A stretch of 64,000 nt of DNA from Halobacteria archaeon AArc-dxtr1 (GCA_025517425.1 JAOPJY010000002.1:1-64000); one strand, 5' to 3'; positions 36,109 to 44,143 are shown, numbered from the stretch's first letter. Made by a program: numbers and translations. The notes: a model not told the origin generated them from the letters alone.

Positions 36109-36165
36109 CCTCTCTTCATCTTCCCAATTTCATCTCGCACACGGGAGTCAGAAGAAGGGTACCAG

Positions 36166-36173
36166 TTTAGTAA
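36166..36173 (+). promoter_or_regulatory. TATA box before 42-codon leader
   Basis: TTTAGTAA lies 23-30 bp upstream of the ATG at 36196, placing the predicted transcript start at or just before that ATG. Confidence 0.4.
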
Positions 36174-36195
36174 CTAGGTTCGAATGCGTTGGAGT

Positions 36196-36324
36196 ATGGA
36201 CAGTCTGGTACGCAGTGCAACCGCGGCGAACCGGCACCCAAACAGGATGGGGTCGTCCCACGCAGTGGATAGCGGGGGCGAAACCGACGGGGCTGTCGCC
36301 ATCACGCCACGGAGGCCGCAATGA
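36196..36324 (+). CDS. Possible 42-codon leader, ATGA-coupled to EboF-like gene
   Basis: The frame begins MDSLVRSATAANRHPNRMG and ends in TGA that overlaps the next ATG as ATGA (36321-36324), the hallmark of translational coupling. A TATA box sits at leaderless distance. The peptide is hydrophilic and not recognised. It may be a genuine leader, or the tail of an upstream gene truncated by the IS fragment. Confidence 0.35.
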   Translation: MDSLVRSATAANRHPNRMGSSHAVDSGGETDGAVAITPRRPQ

Positions 36325-37706
36325 CGTCGACGCGTATCTGTCTGATCGACGCCGTCGGCCTCACGCCGGAACTAATCGGCGACCACACGCCGGTCTTACA
36401 GTCGATGGCTGAGGAGGAGGGTGGAAGCGGCGCGCAGCCACTGGAGGGGGTTACCCCGGCCGTCACGCTCACCCCACAGGCATCGGTCCTGACTGGTACG
36501 GAGCCAGCCGAGCACGGTGCCGTCGCCAACGGCTGGCTGTACGACACCCAGGAGATCCGCGTCTGGCAGCAGGCGCGCCAGTTGATGCAGGGGGAAACGA
36601 TCTACGAGGCGGCAACCGAGGAGTTCGGCGACTCGTTTACCACCGCGCTGATCTTCTCGTGGTTCAGCCAGGGCGCACTCGACGCCGACTATCGGGTGAT
36701 CCCGAAGCCGTGGTACGGGTCCGACGGCAGCAAAGAGTTCGACATCCACGGCGCGCCGGGCTCGTACGTAGAGGACCTGAAGGACGACCTCGGGGAGTTC
36801 CCGTTCCACACGTTCTGGGGACCACAGTCGGGTCCCGACGCCTCCGAGTGGATCGCCGACGCGACGGCGAAGACGCTCCGGGAGCGCCAGCCCAATCTGA
36901 CGATCTCGTACCTGCCGGTGCTCGACTACCCGTTCCAAAAGTACGGACCGGATCACCGAAAGTCCCGCGAGGCGCTCGCGACGCTCGACGAGTACGTCGG
37001 ACGGATCCGCGAGGCGGCCGAGGAAACCGACACGAAGCTCGTGCTGTTCTCGGAGTACGGCATCACGCCTGTCTCCCGGCCGGTTCACCTGAACCGGCTG
37101 TTCCGCGAACAGGGCTGGCTGGAGGTGCGGTACGGACCGTTCGGTGAGCAACTCGACGTCCACCAGTCGGAGGTGTTCGCCGTCGCAGACCACCAGGTCG
37201 CCCACGTCTACGTCCGGGATCCCGACCAGATTCCGGCGGTGAAGTCCCTCCTCTCCGAGGTCGACGGCGTCGGCGAGGTCTGGGGTGAGGCGGAAAAGGA
37301 AGAACACGGCCTCGATCACCCACGATCCGGAGAGCTGGTCGCGCTGGCCGAACGCGACAGCTGGTTTACCTACTACTTCTGGTTCAACGACGACCGCGCG
37401 CCCGACTACGCACGGAGCGTCGCAATCCACGATAAGCCCGGCTACGACCCGGTCGAGATGTTCTACGATCCGGAGCTTCGCTTCCCGAAGCTCAAGGCGG
37501 CCGCCATCCTGGCGAAAAAGAAGCTCGGGTTCCGCTATCGGATGAGCCTGATTCCGCTCGACGCCTCGCTGATTGAGGGGAGTCACGGGCTGCCGCCGGC
37601 CTCGCCAGAAGAGGGGCCCGTGCTCCTCAGCCCCGACCTGAGGGCACCGGAGGAACCGGCGATGACCGACATTAAACCGTGGCTTCTCGAGCAGTACCGC
37701 TCGTAG
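36321..37706 (+). CDS. Alkaline phosphatase-fold phosphodiesterase, EboF-like
   Basis: 461 residues. The fold shows LIDAVGLTPELIGDHTP (metal Asp), the nucleophile region TPAVTLTPQASVLTGTEPAEHGAVANGWLYD, then LPVLDYPFQKYGPDHRK and VLFSEYGITPV. It is a type I phosphodiesterase/nucleotide pyrophosphatase of the kind found as the last gene of ebo clusters that export terpenoid-type precursors. No other ebo genes are in the window, so either it works alone here or its partners were lost at the IS fragment 200 bp upstream. Substrate unknown. Confidence 0.75.
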   Translation: MTSTRICLIDAVGLTPELIGDHTPVLQSMAEEEGGSGAQPLEGVTPAVTLTPQASVLTGTEPAEHGAVANGWLYDTQEIRVWQQARQLMQGETIYEAATEEFGDSFTTALIFSWFSQGALDADYRVIPKPWYGSDGSKEFDIHGAPGSYVEDLKDDLGEFPFHTFWGPQSGPDASEWIADATAKTLRERQPNLTISYLPVLDYPFQKYGPDHRKSREALATLDEYVGRIREAAEETDTKLVLFSEYGITPVSRPVHLNRLFREQGWLEVRYGPFGEQLDVHQSEVFAVADHQVAHVYVRDPDQIPAVKSLLSEVDGVGEVWGEAEKEEHGLDHPRSGELVALAERDSWFTYYFWFNDDRAPDYARSVAIHDKPGYDPVEMFYDPELRFPKLKAAAILAKKKLGFRYRMSLIPLDASLIEGSHGLPPASPEEGPVLLSPDLRAPEEPAMTDIKPWLLEQYRS

Positions 37707-37770
37707 GTCGCCATCCGACGGAGCCACCGGCCCTATTTATCGCTGGACGGTGTGGGAGTGCTGATTACAG

Positions 37771-37833
37771 ATGAGTCACAGAGCAGACAGTAGCCGCCGG
37801 TTGCCGCGGGTAGACGAGGTGAATCGATGGTAG
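37771..37833 (+). CDS. Possible 20-codon leader overlapping Lrp-like gene
   Basis: The frame MSHRADSSRRLPRVDEVNRW ends 7 bp inside the next gene. TATTTATC at 37734-37741 lies 30-37 bp upstream. Codons 16-18 of this frame contain the Shine-Dalgarno GAGGTGA of the next gene, so translation of the leader would run over that site. Confidence 0.35.
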   Translation: MSHRADSSRRLPRVDEVNRW

Positions 37834-38057
37834 AAGCGTATCTGCTGATGATGACCGCGGCCGGAACGTCCCAGTCAGTGCTGGCGAATCTTCGGGAAAT
37901 AGAGGGGGTCGAACGGGCGAACATCGTTGCCGGTGAGTTCGACATCATCGCGACCGTCGAGGCGGGCTCGACGCAAGATCTACTAACGGTGGTCACAGAG
38001 GAGATCCACTCACTCGAAGGCGCCGGCCCCACCAGAACGTCTATGGTGCTCCAGTAA
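37827..38057 (+). CDS. Stand-alone Lrp/AsnC ligand-binding (RAM) domain
   Basis: 76 residues: VEAYLLMMTAAGTSQSVLANLREIEGVERANIVAGEFDIIATVEAGSTQDLLTVVTEEIHSLEGAGPTRTSMVL. This is the regulator-of-amino-acid-metabolism domain alone, without a helix-turn-helix. Such proteins oligomerise and bind amino acids, and may modulate full-length Lrp proteins. GAGGTGA four bases before the ATG is a clear ribosome binding site, unusual for a first gene in haloarchaea. Confidence 0.88.
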   Translation: MVEAYLLMMTAAGTSQSVLANLREIEGVERANIVAGEFDIIATVEAGSTQDLLTVVTEEIHSLEGAGPTRTSMVLQ

Positions 38058-38083
38058 GGGAAGCGATAAACCGAACTCCGGGG

Positions 38084-38395
38084 CTACCAGGTTTCAATCC
38101 GACCGGCGCGGACGTCCTCGGCGCAGCCTTCGCAATCCGGATGATCGGCCTCGTAACAGGCCGGCCGGTACTGATCGTCGAGTTTCGCGGCTCGCTGTTC
38201 GGCGTAGCGCCGGCAGACGATTCGGGCACGCCCCTTCTCGTCAGTCGGAAGGGCATGCGCGTTCTTGGCCACTTCGTAGGCGCCCCGGGCCTCGTCGAGT
38301 TGGGCGTCCGTCGAGCGCCGGAACTCCTCGTACTGCGACCCCACCTGCTGGAGCTTCGAGCGCAAGAAGCGCTCGAGCCGCCGTTCGTCTGCCAT
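38084..38395 (-). CDS. Conserved haloarchaeal protein (DUF7091-like)
   Basis: 103 residues: ADERRLERFLRSKLQQVGSQYEEFRRSTDAQLDEARGAYEVAKNAHALPTDEKGRARIVCRRYAEQRAAKLDD and a C-terminal Cys motif CYEADHPDCEGCAEDVRAG that could bind metal (C-x7-C-x2-C plus upstream Cys). It is helical, acidic and soluble; function unknown. It lies divergent from rpa3 with 180 bp between, a linkage I recall as common in haloarchaea. The ATG at 38395 begins the conserved part. Confidence 0.65.
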   Translation of the reverse strand: MADERRLERFLRSKLQQVGSQYEEFRRSTDAQLDEARGAYEVAKNAHALPTDEKGRARIVCRRYAEQRAAKLDDQYRPACYEADHPDCEGCAEDVRAGRIETW

Positions 38396-38509
38396 CGTTC
38401 GCCCGTGGTTCGACCGGGAGACACATAGGTTCGTCGCCGAAATCGGGCCTGGAACGGAACTCGGGCGCGAGCGGTCGCGATCGAACCACTTTCGCTCCGG
38501 TGGCGGCAG

Positions 38510-38517
38510 TTTAAATA
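38510..38517 (+). promoter_or_regulatory. TATA box of rpa3 operon
   Basis: TTTAAATA is a near-consensus TATA box 20-27 bp before an ATG at 38537 that is in frame with rpa3 and 59-66 bp before the ATG chosen here. Confidence 0.55.
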
Positions 38518-38575
38518 CCATCGGGAGCGAAACTCGATGTGCCTCCCAGTGAAACCCAGGAGGAGGCGAGACACT

Positions 38576-39505
38576 ATGAGCGACGTACGACAACACGCAG
38601 AAGACGTACACGACCAGTTTTCAGACCATATCGACGTCTCGGTCGACGACGTCGAGGAGCGACTGCACACCCTCGTCGGCGAATACAAAGTACCGATCGA
38701 CGAGGCACGCCGCAGCGTCACGAACCACTACCTAGAGGAGGCGGGTCTAGAGCGCGAAGACATCGCGAGCGGTGGCAGCGAAGCCGTCAGCGTCGAGGAC
38801 GTCGACGAACCCGAGGAGTGGATCGACCTGACCGCAAAAGTGATTGAGCTGTGGGACCCCCGCAGCGACTCCGTCGCACAGGTGGGCCTGCTCGGCGATC
38901 CGACGGGGACGATCAAGTTCACCAAGTGGGCCAAATCCGACCTCCCGGCGCTCGAGGAAGGCGGTGTCTACGAGCTTCGGAACGTCGTCACCGACGAGTA
39001 TCAGGGCCGGTACTCGGTCAAACTCAACAGCACAACCGTCATCGAGGAACTCGATGAAGAGATCGAAGTCGGCGACGATACGAGCGAAGTCGAAGGCGCG
39101 CTCGTCGACATGCAAAGTGGCTCCGGGCTGATCAAGCGCTGCCCCGAAGACGACTGCACCCGCGTCCTCCAAAACGGGCGCTGTAACGAACACGGCGAGG
39201 GAGAAGGTGAGTTCGATCTCCGGATCAAGGGCGTCCTCGACGACGGCATCGACGCCCACGAGGTGATCTTCGACGCCGAGGCCACCGAATCGCTGACGGG
39301 AATTAGTCTCGAGGAGGCAAAGGAGATGGCGATGGACGCCCTCGACACGACGGTCGTCGCAGACGAGATTGGCGAGACGATCCTCGGCACCTACTACCGC
39401 GTCGAGGGGCCGACGTTCGGCCGGTACGTACTGGCCGACGACGTCTCCGAACTCGACGGGCCGGTCGATGCCGAGGAACTGCTGATTAAAGCGAGGTCGA
39501 TGTGA
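38576..39505 (+). CDS. rpa3: Replication protein A, Rpa3 type
   Basis: 309 residues. Single-stranded DNA-binding protein with OB folds (about 80-165: WIDLTAKVIELWDPRSDSVAQVGLLGDPTGTIKFTKW) and a zinc finger CPEDDC with CNEH near residue 182, followed by a third OB-like part (LRIKGVLDDG). In Haloferax the rpa3 gene is cotranscribed with rpap3, as here. The start at 38576 (MSDVRQH) follows GGAGGAGG at 38561; a leaderless start at 38537 would add 13 basic residues and fits the TATA box better, so the true N-terminus is uncertain. Confidence 0.9.
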   Translation: MSDVRQHAEDVHDQFSDHIDVSVDDVEERLHTLVGEYKVPIDEARRSVTNHYLEEAGLEREDIASGGSEAVSVEDVDEPEEWIDLTAKVIELWDPRSDSVAQVGLLGDPTGTIKFTKWAKSDLPALEEGGVYELRNVVTDEYQGRYSVKLNSTTVIEELDEEIEVGDDTSEVEGALVDMQSGSGLIKRCPEDDCTRVLQNGRCNEHGEGEGEFDLRIKGVLDDGIDAHEVIFDAEATESLTGISLEEAKEMAMDALDTTVVADEIGETILGTYYRVEGPTFGRYVLADDVSELDGPVDAEELLIKARSM

Positions 39506-39506
39506 G

Positions 39507-40133
39507 ATGAGCCAGGCACAACTCACCCGCGAGGTCGCACGCCGCGCCTTCGCCGCCGAATTCAACGATGCAACGTACGCGTTCAAAGAGAGCGACGACG
39601 AGCGCGCGCCGAACTACGCGCTGCTTCCAACGGGCGACCGCGCCAATCGCGTCTTCGTCTCTGGCACCCTGACCGAGACCGAAGACGTCGGAGAGGAAAG
39701 CGAGTACTGGCGCGGCCGCGTCGTCGACCCGACGGGAACGTTCTTCGTCTACGCCGGCCAGTACCAGCCCGAGGCCGCCGCCGTCCTCCGAGACGCGGAA
39801 CCGCCAGCGTATGTAACCGTCGTCGGCAAACCCCGGACCTACGAGACCGACGACGGCACCGTCAACGTCTCGCTCCGGCCGGAGACCATCGCGGTCGTCG
39901 ACGCCGCCACCCGTGACCGTTGGGTGGTCGAAACCGCCGAGCGGACGCTCGACCGTATCGAGTCCTTCGAAGCGTGGGAAGCAGAGCAGGAAGCGCCCGA
40001 GAATGGCTCGACCGCACCCGGAAACGAGTACGCCCAGATGGCCCGCGAGCAGTACGACTCGCCCGTCGAGAACTACCGCCGTGCGGTCGTCCAGGCCCTA
40101 GAGAGTCTCGAGGAGGCCGACGCGACGGCCTGA
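39507..40133 (+). CDS. rpap3: RPA-associated protein Rpap3
   Basis: 208 residues of the COG3390 family: REVARRAFAAEFNDATYAFKESDDERAPNYALLPTGDRANRVFVSGTLTETEDVG and WRGRVVDPTGTFFVYAGQYQPEAAAVLRD form an OB fold, and the C-terminus is a helical tail. Rpap proteins bind and act with their cognate Rpa in DNA repair and replication. The gene starts 1 bp after the rpa3 stop, clearly one operon. Confidence 0.9.
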   Translation: MSQAQLTREVARRAFAAEFNDATYAFKESDDERAPNYALLPTGDRANRVFVSGTLTETEDVGEESEYWRGRVVDPTGTFFVYAGQYQPEAAAVLRDAEPPAYVTVVGKPRTYETDDGTVNVSLRPETIAVVDAATRDRWVVETAERTLDRIESFEAWEAEQEAPENGSTAPGNEYAQMAREQYDSPVENYRRAVVQALESLEEADATA

Positions 40134-40554
40134 TCAGGGAAAATCCGCGGACGACACACCATACGCTCCCGTTTTTCGACGCTGTGACTACCAGCGGAGC
40201 GTGAGTACAGCGCTTCGGCACCGAAGACACAGTCCTGGCCGAGGGCGATCACAGTACACTGGCTGTTCAACAGCGGAATCGACCCTGAGAGACCGACCGA
40301 CGGCGAGAACCGATATGGGACCACCAGCCGACGCTGCCCGGAGGTAGTGGAGACGACTCACCGACCGACGAGACTGGCGACTCGACGGCAGCGAAAAGCG
40401 CCGACGGGACGGACGGCCGGACAGGACTCGTCGGCGTACCCACATCACCCTCGAGGCCGGCAACAAAACACGAAAGTTGAGTTCTGCGGACCGATCGTCG
40501 ACATCGAGCCTGTCTGACGAATCGTTAAGTGTTCCGAACACTGATGGACTGGTG
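40134..40554. other. 421-bp gap, no gene found
   Basis: Only one regulatory site is seen, at the right end (40523-40542). A low-complexity Asp/Thr/Ser-rich reading stretch occurs near 40335-40465, but it has no start codon or promoter, and I do not call it a gene. Confidence 0.45.
40523..40542 (+). promoter_or_regulatory. TATA box overlapping a 15-bp palindromic operator
   Basis: CGTTAAG (26-32 bp before the ATG at 40555) runs into AGTGTTC-C-GAACACT (40528-40542), a perfect palindrome with a single central base. A dimeric ribbon-helix-helix protein bound here would block TBP, consistent with autoregulation by the gene that follows. Confidence 0.6.
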
Positions 40555-40947
40555 ATGGGGAACAAGAATAAGACGATCTCGTTCCGGGTGAACGAGGACG
40601 CCTTCGAGTCGCTGCAGGATATCGCCGAGGAACGTGATATCTCGCTTTCGGCCGTCTTTCGCGACTACGTCGACCTGTTGGTCGAACACGACGGGCAAGT
40701 GACCGTCGTCCCTGACGCCAAACGCGGCGAAACGGAATCGGAGGCGACGTTCCCACCGTCTGTCGAAGTGCCAAAGAGCTTCGTCCGCGAGCACGAACGT
40801 CTCGAGCTCGAGGCCGAACACCTCCGCGAGCAGTTAGAAGAGCACAAGGCCTACGTTGCGGATCTACGCGACGAACTCGAAGACGGCGGCGACGACGTCC
40901 TGTTGCTCGACGAGTTAGACGAGGAAGAGTCCTTCCAGTTACGGTAG
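40555..40947 (+). CDS. Ribbon-helix-helix/CopG-like DNA-binding protein with coiled coil
   Basis: 130 residues. N-terminal KTISFRVNEDAFESLQDIAEERDISLSAVFRDYVDLLVEHDG is a ribbon-helix-helix domain (residues 5-46). The middle segment VPKSFVREHERLELEAEHLREQLEEHKAYVADLRDELE is a coiled coil for oligomerisation, and the tail is acidic. It is a likely small repressor of its own promoter, as a palindrome overlaps the TATA box. Targets elsewhere are unknown. Confidence 0.75.
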   Translation: MGNKNKTISFRVNEDAFESLQDIAEERDISLSAVFRDYVDLLVEHDGQVTVVPDAKRGETESEATFPPSVEVPKSFVREHERLELEAEHLREQLEEHKAYVADLRDELEDGGDDVLLLDELDEEESFQLR

Positions 40948-41018
40948 GGGTGATACTAGACGGACTCGTTAGCCGAGCAGGTATCGAGTGGTCGACCAGC
41001 TACTAGGTAATCGGCCAG

Positions 41019-41474
41019 CTACCGAGTCAGTTCGGTTGCTGCCTGTCGAATCTCCTCGCGCTTCTCTGGGGCACCGTCGACGCGGGCCAGCCCTTCGGCC
41101 GCCTCGAGCGTTCGAACCGCGTTGTCGAGAAAGGAGAGCACGTCGCCGGGGTAGGCATAGACCATGTAGTCGTCGCTCATCACGTCGACGATGGCGTCGG
41201 GGCCGAGTCCCTGGGCTCGCAGGTCGAGCAAGTAGCTGACGAACTTCCGTTCCGGACAGCCACAGTAGGGGTTGTCGTCGCAGCCACAGTCCAGAAAGTC
41301 CTCAGCGAAGTCGAGGACGCGGTCTCGGGTCGCATCGTCTAACTTCTCGAGTCCGTCGCCTCGAAAGAGGATATCGAGCGTCGCACCCTTGAACGCCCCC
41401 TTCGGGATGTTCGTCTCGAGCTGGGAGCTCAGCTGGCGGTGGTTCTTGACGTAGATCTTGTCGGTGATCGCCAC
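41019..41474 (-). CDS. DUF5814-like Cys-motif protein
   Basis: 151 residues: AITDKIYVKNHRQLSSQLETNIPKGAFKGATLDILFRGDGLEKL, then a Cys cluster CGCDDNPYCGCPERKFVSYLLDLRAQGLGPDAIVDVMSDDYMVYAYPGDVLSFLDNAVRTLEA. I recall this unit as a conserved haloarchaeal domain also found at the C-terminus of archaeal superfamily II helicases, hence DUF5814-like. Four closely spaced Cys suggest metal binding. It stands alone; its role is unknown, with nucleic-acid binding a guess from the helicase link. Confidence 0.65.
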   Translation of the reverse strand: MAITDKIYVKNHRQLSSQLETNIPKGAFKGATLDILFRGDGLEKLDDATRDRVLDFAEDFLDCGCDDNPYCGCPERKFVSYLLDLRAQGLGPDAIVDVMSDDYMVYAYPGDVLSFLDNAVRTLEAAEGLARVDGAPEKREEIRQAATELTR

Positions 41475-41594
41475 GGGTTGGCGGAGCTACGCGAGCGAGC
41501 GAAAAAAGCCCACCGTTCGCCAGCCACTCACACGGCGTCGGCCAGAACGTAATGTATTTCACTCGCTCCACGAGTACGTATCAATGCACACCGT

Positions 41595-41667
41595 GTCCGG
41601 GTTGGGGTAGTGGTTATCCTTCAGCCTTGTGGAGGCTGAGACGCGGGTTCGATTCTCGCACCCGGAC
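41595..41667 (+). tRNA. tRNA-His (GUG)
   Basis: 73 nt counting the encoded G-1 (41595), which pairs with C73 (41667) as required for histidine identity. Acceptor TCCGGGT/ACCCGGA, anticodon loop TTGTGGA (GTG) closed by CAGCC/GGCTG, and T-loop TTCGATT. The last 22 nt and two flanking bases are repeated 109 bp downstream. Confidence 0.95.
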
Positions 41668-41669
41668 TT
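41646..41669 (+). repeat. att-like repeat, copy in tRNA-His 3' end
   Basis: 24-bp stretch starting GGTTCGATTC, covering the T-loop to the end of tRNA-His plus two bases. An identical copy lies at 41755-41778. Confidence 0.75.
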
Positions 41670-41754
41670 TCTGACGACGACTTCACGGAGGAGTCGAAAG
41701 TCCGACCGAGATCGAACCAGGGAGTGAAGCGAACGCAGTGAGCGAAACGACCGT

Positions 41755-41778
41755 GGTTCGATTCTCGCACCCGGACTT
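41755..41778 (+). repeat. att-like repeat, free copy
   Basis: Exact 24-bp copy of the tRNA-His 3' end. The 85 bp between the two copies hold no gene. This is the footprint of integration into the tRNA by an element now lost. Confidence 0.75.
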
Positions 41779-41845
41779 CCTTCGGCGAGAAATCCGCGAG
41801 CCGCAGGAATCCTACCGAGATCACCTCCTGGAAACGACAATCGAA

Positions 41846-43024
41846 TCAATCATCTGCTTCTGGCGACGTCAAGTCGTCGGTCGCAGACGTCGTATTCTCG
41901 AGTTGACCGGTTTCGTAGCCAGTCCAGTCGAACTTCTGCTGGAAGTAGATGGCCACGTTGACCAGCGCCAGGAGGACGGGCACCTCGATCAGTGGGCCGA
42001 CAACGGTCGCAAATGCGACACCGGATCCGACGCCGAAGACGGCGACGGCGACCGCAATCGCGAGTTCGAAGTTGTTCGACGCCGCGGTGAAGCCGATGGC
42101 CGTCGTCGTCGAGTAGTCTGCGCCGATACCCCGTCCCATCGCGAAGCTCACGAGGAACATGAGCACGAAGTAGATCGTCAGCGGGACGGCAATCCAGACG
42201 ACGTCGGTTGGCTGGGCGAGGATGTTCTCTCCCTGCGTGGCGAACATCACGATGACCGTAAACAGGAGCGCGATCAGTGTGATGGGGCTGATTTTCGGGA
42301 CAAACTGTTTTTCGTACCACTCTTCACCCTTGGATCGAACGCCACCGACCCGGGTCAGAATCCCACCGGCGAAGGGAATGCCGAGAAAGATCGCGATCGC
42401 CCAGAACACCTGTGCGATCGTAATGTCGAAGGTCCCGATGCCGGCGACCAGCGCGTCCATGCCCAATAGTGGTGGCAGAAACAGCGCAAAGAACCAGATG
42501 TACACCCCGTAGGTGATGATCTGGAAGACGCTGTTGAACGCAACCAGTCCAGCAGCATACTCCGAGGAGCCGTCGGCGAGGTCGTTCCAGACGAGCACCA
42601 TTGCGATACAGCGGGCCATTCCGATGAAGATCAACCCGAGAAAGTACTCTGGATGGGCCGGAAACGGCGGGACGAGACCGCTAAAGAAGATCACCGCGAG
42701 CGCGAACATCAGCGTCGGTCCGATCAGCCAGTTCTGGATGAGACTCAAACTGAGTACACGCCACGCGCTGAACACCCGCGGCAGCTGGCCGTAGTTGACC
42801 TTCGCCAGCGGCGGGTACATCATCGCAATCAGACCGATTTCGACGAGGTAGTAGTCTTGGATCGGATCGACGATCCCTGGAGTGACGTACCCTAGACTGA
42901 CTCCCAGTCCCATCGCGAGAAAGATCCAGACGGTCAGGTACTTGTCGAGGAAATCCATCGACCGCGGATCACCACAGTCCGGACAGTCGCAGTCTGCCCC
43001 GTGTTCGTGTTTAAGACTACCCAC
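41846..43024 (-). CDS. acr3: Arsenite efflux transporter Acr3
   Basis: 392 residues with ten hydrophobic segments. Acr3 features: [66 protein letters not shown] with the essential Cys, and [20 protein letters not shown]. It exports arsenite using the proton gradient. An N-terminal extension contains a Cys/His cluster ([15 protein letters not shown]) that could bind arsenite or a metal. The GTG at 43024 is taken as start because GGAGGT lies 8-13 bp before it; ATG at codon 22 is an alternative. ArsR and RidA genes lie upstream on the same strand. Confidence 0.9.
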   Translation of the reverse strand: MGSLKHEHGADCDCPDCGDPRSMDFLDKYLTVWIFLAMGLGVSLGYVTPGIVDPIQDYYLVEIGLIAMMYPPLAKVNYGQLPRVFSAWRVLSLSLIQNWLIGPTLMFALAVIFFSGLVPPFPAHPEYFLGLIFIGMARCIAMVLVWNDLADGSSEYAAGLVAFNSVFQIITYGVYIWFFALFLPPLLGMDALVAGIGTFDITIAQVFWAIAIFLGIPFAGGILTRVGGVRSKGEEWYEKQFVPKISPITLIALLFTVIVMFATQGENILAQPTDVVWIAVPLTIYFVLMFLVSFAMGRGIGADYSTTTAIGFTAASNNFELAIAVAVAVFGVGSGVAFATVVGPLIEVPVLLALVNVAIYFQQKFDWTGYETGQLENTTSATDDLTSPEADD

Positions 43025-43122
43025 GGTAACCGACCTCCGACTGACAGCGACCAATCACTGCACCAATTCGACACGCTACTCGTATCGGAAGGTTGTCTAT
43101 GCCCATTAATGTAAATGGAATC

Positions 43123-43566
43123 TTATTCGTCAGCAGCGATTACATCGAGTTGTACAGCAGCGTTGCCAGGGAGTGAGCAGACGCCAACGGTCGTACGTGG
43201 TGGATATGTTCCGTCGAATCTGGCCTGATACACCGCATCAACAGCCGCCCGTGCGTCTATCTCAGTCAACTGCACCTCGATTTTCATCACATCCTCAAGT
43301 GTGCGATCCCGTGCTGACAGCATCGATTCGAGCCGGTCGAGACACAGGTCGGCTTGGTCTTTAATTGAGTGTTCGTTCATCACAACACCAGATTCCTCGG
43401 GAAGAATCCCCTCGAAGAAGAGCAGGTCTGACTCACCCGTTCGAACACCGTACGCTGACCCACTTCCTGATCCCTCGCGCTGTCGCTTACTTTCGCTACT
43501 AACTCTTTCGAGAGGGGTAGTCTCCGGTTCGGAGGACGCAGCATCTACCGCCTGATCATCCGACAT
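43123..43566 (-). CDS. RidA family protein
   Basis: 147 residues. The Rid fold is read from LLFFEGILPEESG, IKDQADLCLDRLESMLSARDRTLEDVMKIEVQLTEIDARAAVDAVYQARF and YPPRTTVGVCSLPGNAAVQLDVIA. The Arg of PPRTTVGV corresponds to the residue that binds the substrate carboxylate in imine deaminases; the usual E in VEIDV is Q here. The first 35 residues are a low-complexity extension. It sits between arsR and acr3, an uncommon partner, perhaps simply carried along. Start at 43566. Confidence 0.85.
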   Translation of the reverse strand: MSDDQAVDAASSEPETTPLERVSSESKRQREGSGSGSAYGVRTGESDLLFFEGILPEESGVVMNEHSIKDQADLCLDRLESMLSARDRTLEDVMKIEVQLTEIDARAAVDAVYQARFDGTYPPRTTVGVCSLPGNAAVQLDVIAADE

Positions 43567-43674
43567 TGATTGAGGCACAGATCAATTGAACGCTCGCTCA
43601 AATAAATAAGTACTGGTCCGATCCGGACCAGGTAGACAATACGTATTTTCTCAGGTCAGCAATCGAAGTGGAAA

Positions 43675-44064
43675 TTACCGAGACCCGTCGAGGACGGTCA
43701 GCAGTGCATTTGCACGGCTCGTTGCCTGATACTTGCGCCATCGTCCCTCTTTTCGTTTCGTCACGAGACCAGCGTCAGCGAGGGTAGAGAGTGCGTGGCT
43801 CACAGCACTATCGCTAACATCGACGAGCGGTGTGATTTCACAGACACAAAGCGCCCCATCGGCTTCGACGAGGAGTCGTATAAGTCGGTATCGCGTCTCG
43901 TTACCAAGCGCAGACAGCGTTTGAACGTCTTTTGAAATAATACGCACATCGAGCACTGATTCCAAACTGTCGAGCTCAGCGAGACGCTTCTGAAGGTCCT
44001 CGTTTCGGCACTCTCCGAGTTCGTCTTCGAGATAGCGACGGAGTCGGTCGGCTGATTCAGACAT
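43675..44064 (-). CDS. ArsR family metalloregulator
   Basis: 129 residues. The winged helix NETRYRLIRLLVEADGALCVCEITPLVDVSDSAVSHALSTLADAGLVTKRKEGRWRKYQA includes CVC in the recognition region, the arsenite-binding ELCVCDL-type site. An N-terminal helical extension (about 50 residues) precedes it. It probably represses ridA-acr3 until As(III) or Sb(III) binds. Start at 44064 removes 15 unconserved codons. Confidence 0.88.
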   Translation of the reverse strand: MSESADRLRRYLEDELGECRNEDLQKRLAELDSLESVLDVRIISKDVQTLSALGNETRYRLIRLLVEADGALCVCEITPLVDVSDSAVSHALSTLADAGLVTKRKEGRWRKYQATSRANALLTVLDGSR

Positions 44065-44143
44065 TATGAGATAGTTGTGGCGGAGCTGAAATAAGCGCTC
44101 TGTCAGCAAGTCATTTTCGAGAAGAGAACCCAGCAGGGACTTG

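Noticed and set aside
36396-37727. 443-codon frame antisense to the EboF-like gene
   Set aside because: Shadow of a well-supported gene; no promoter and biased composition.
40335-40465. Small gene in the gap before the ribbon-helix-helix gene
   Set aside because: No start codon, promoter or conserved pattern; composition alone is not enough.
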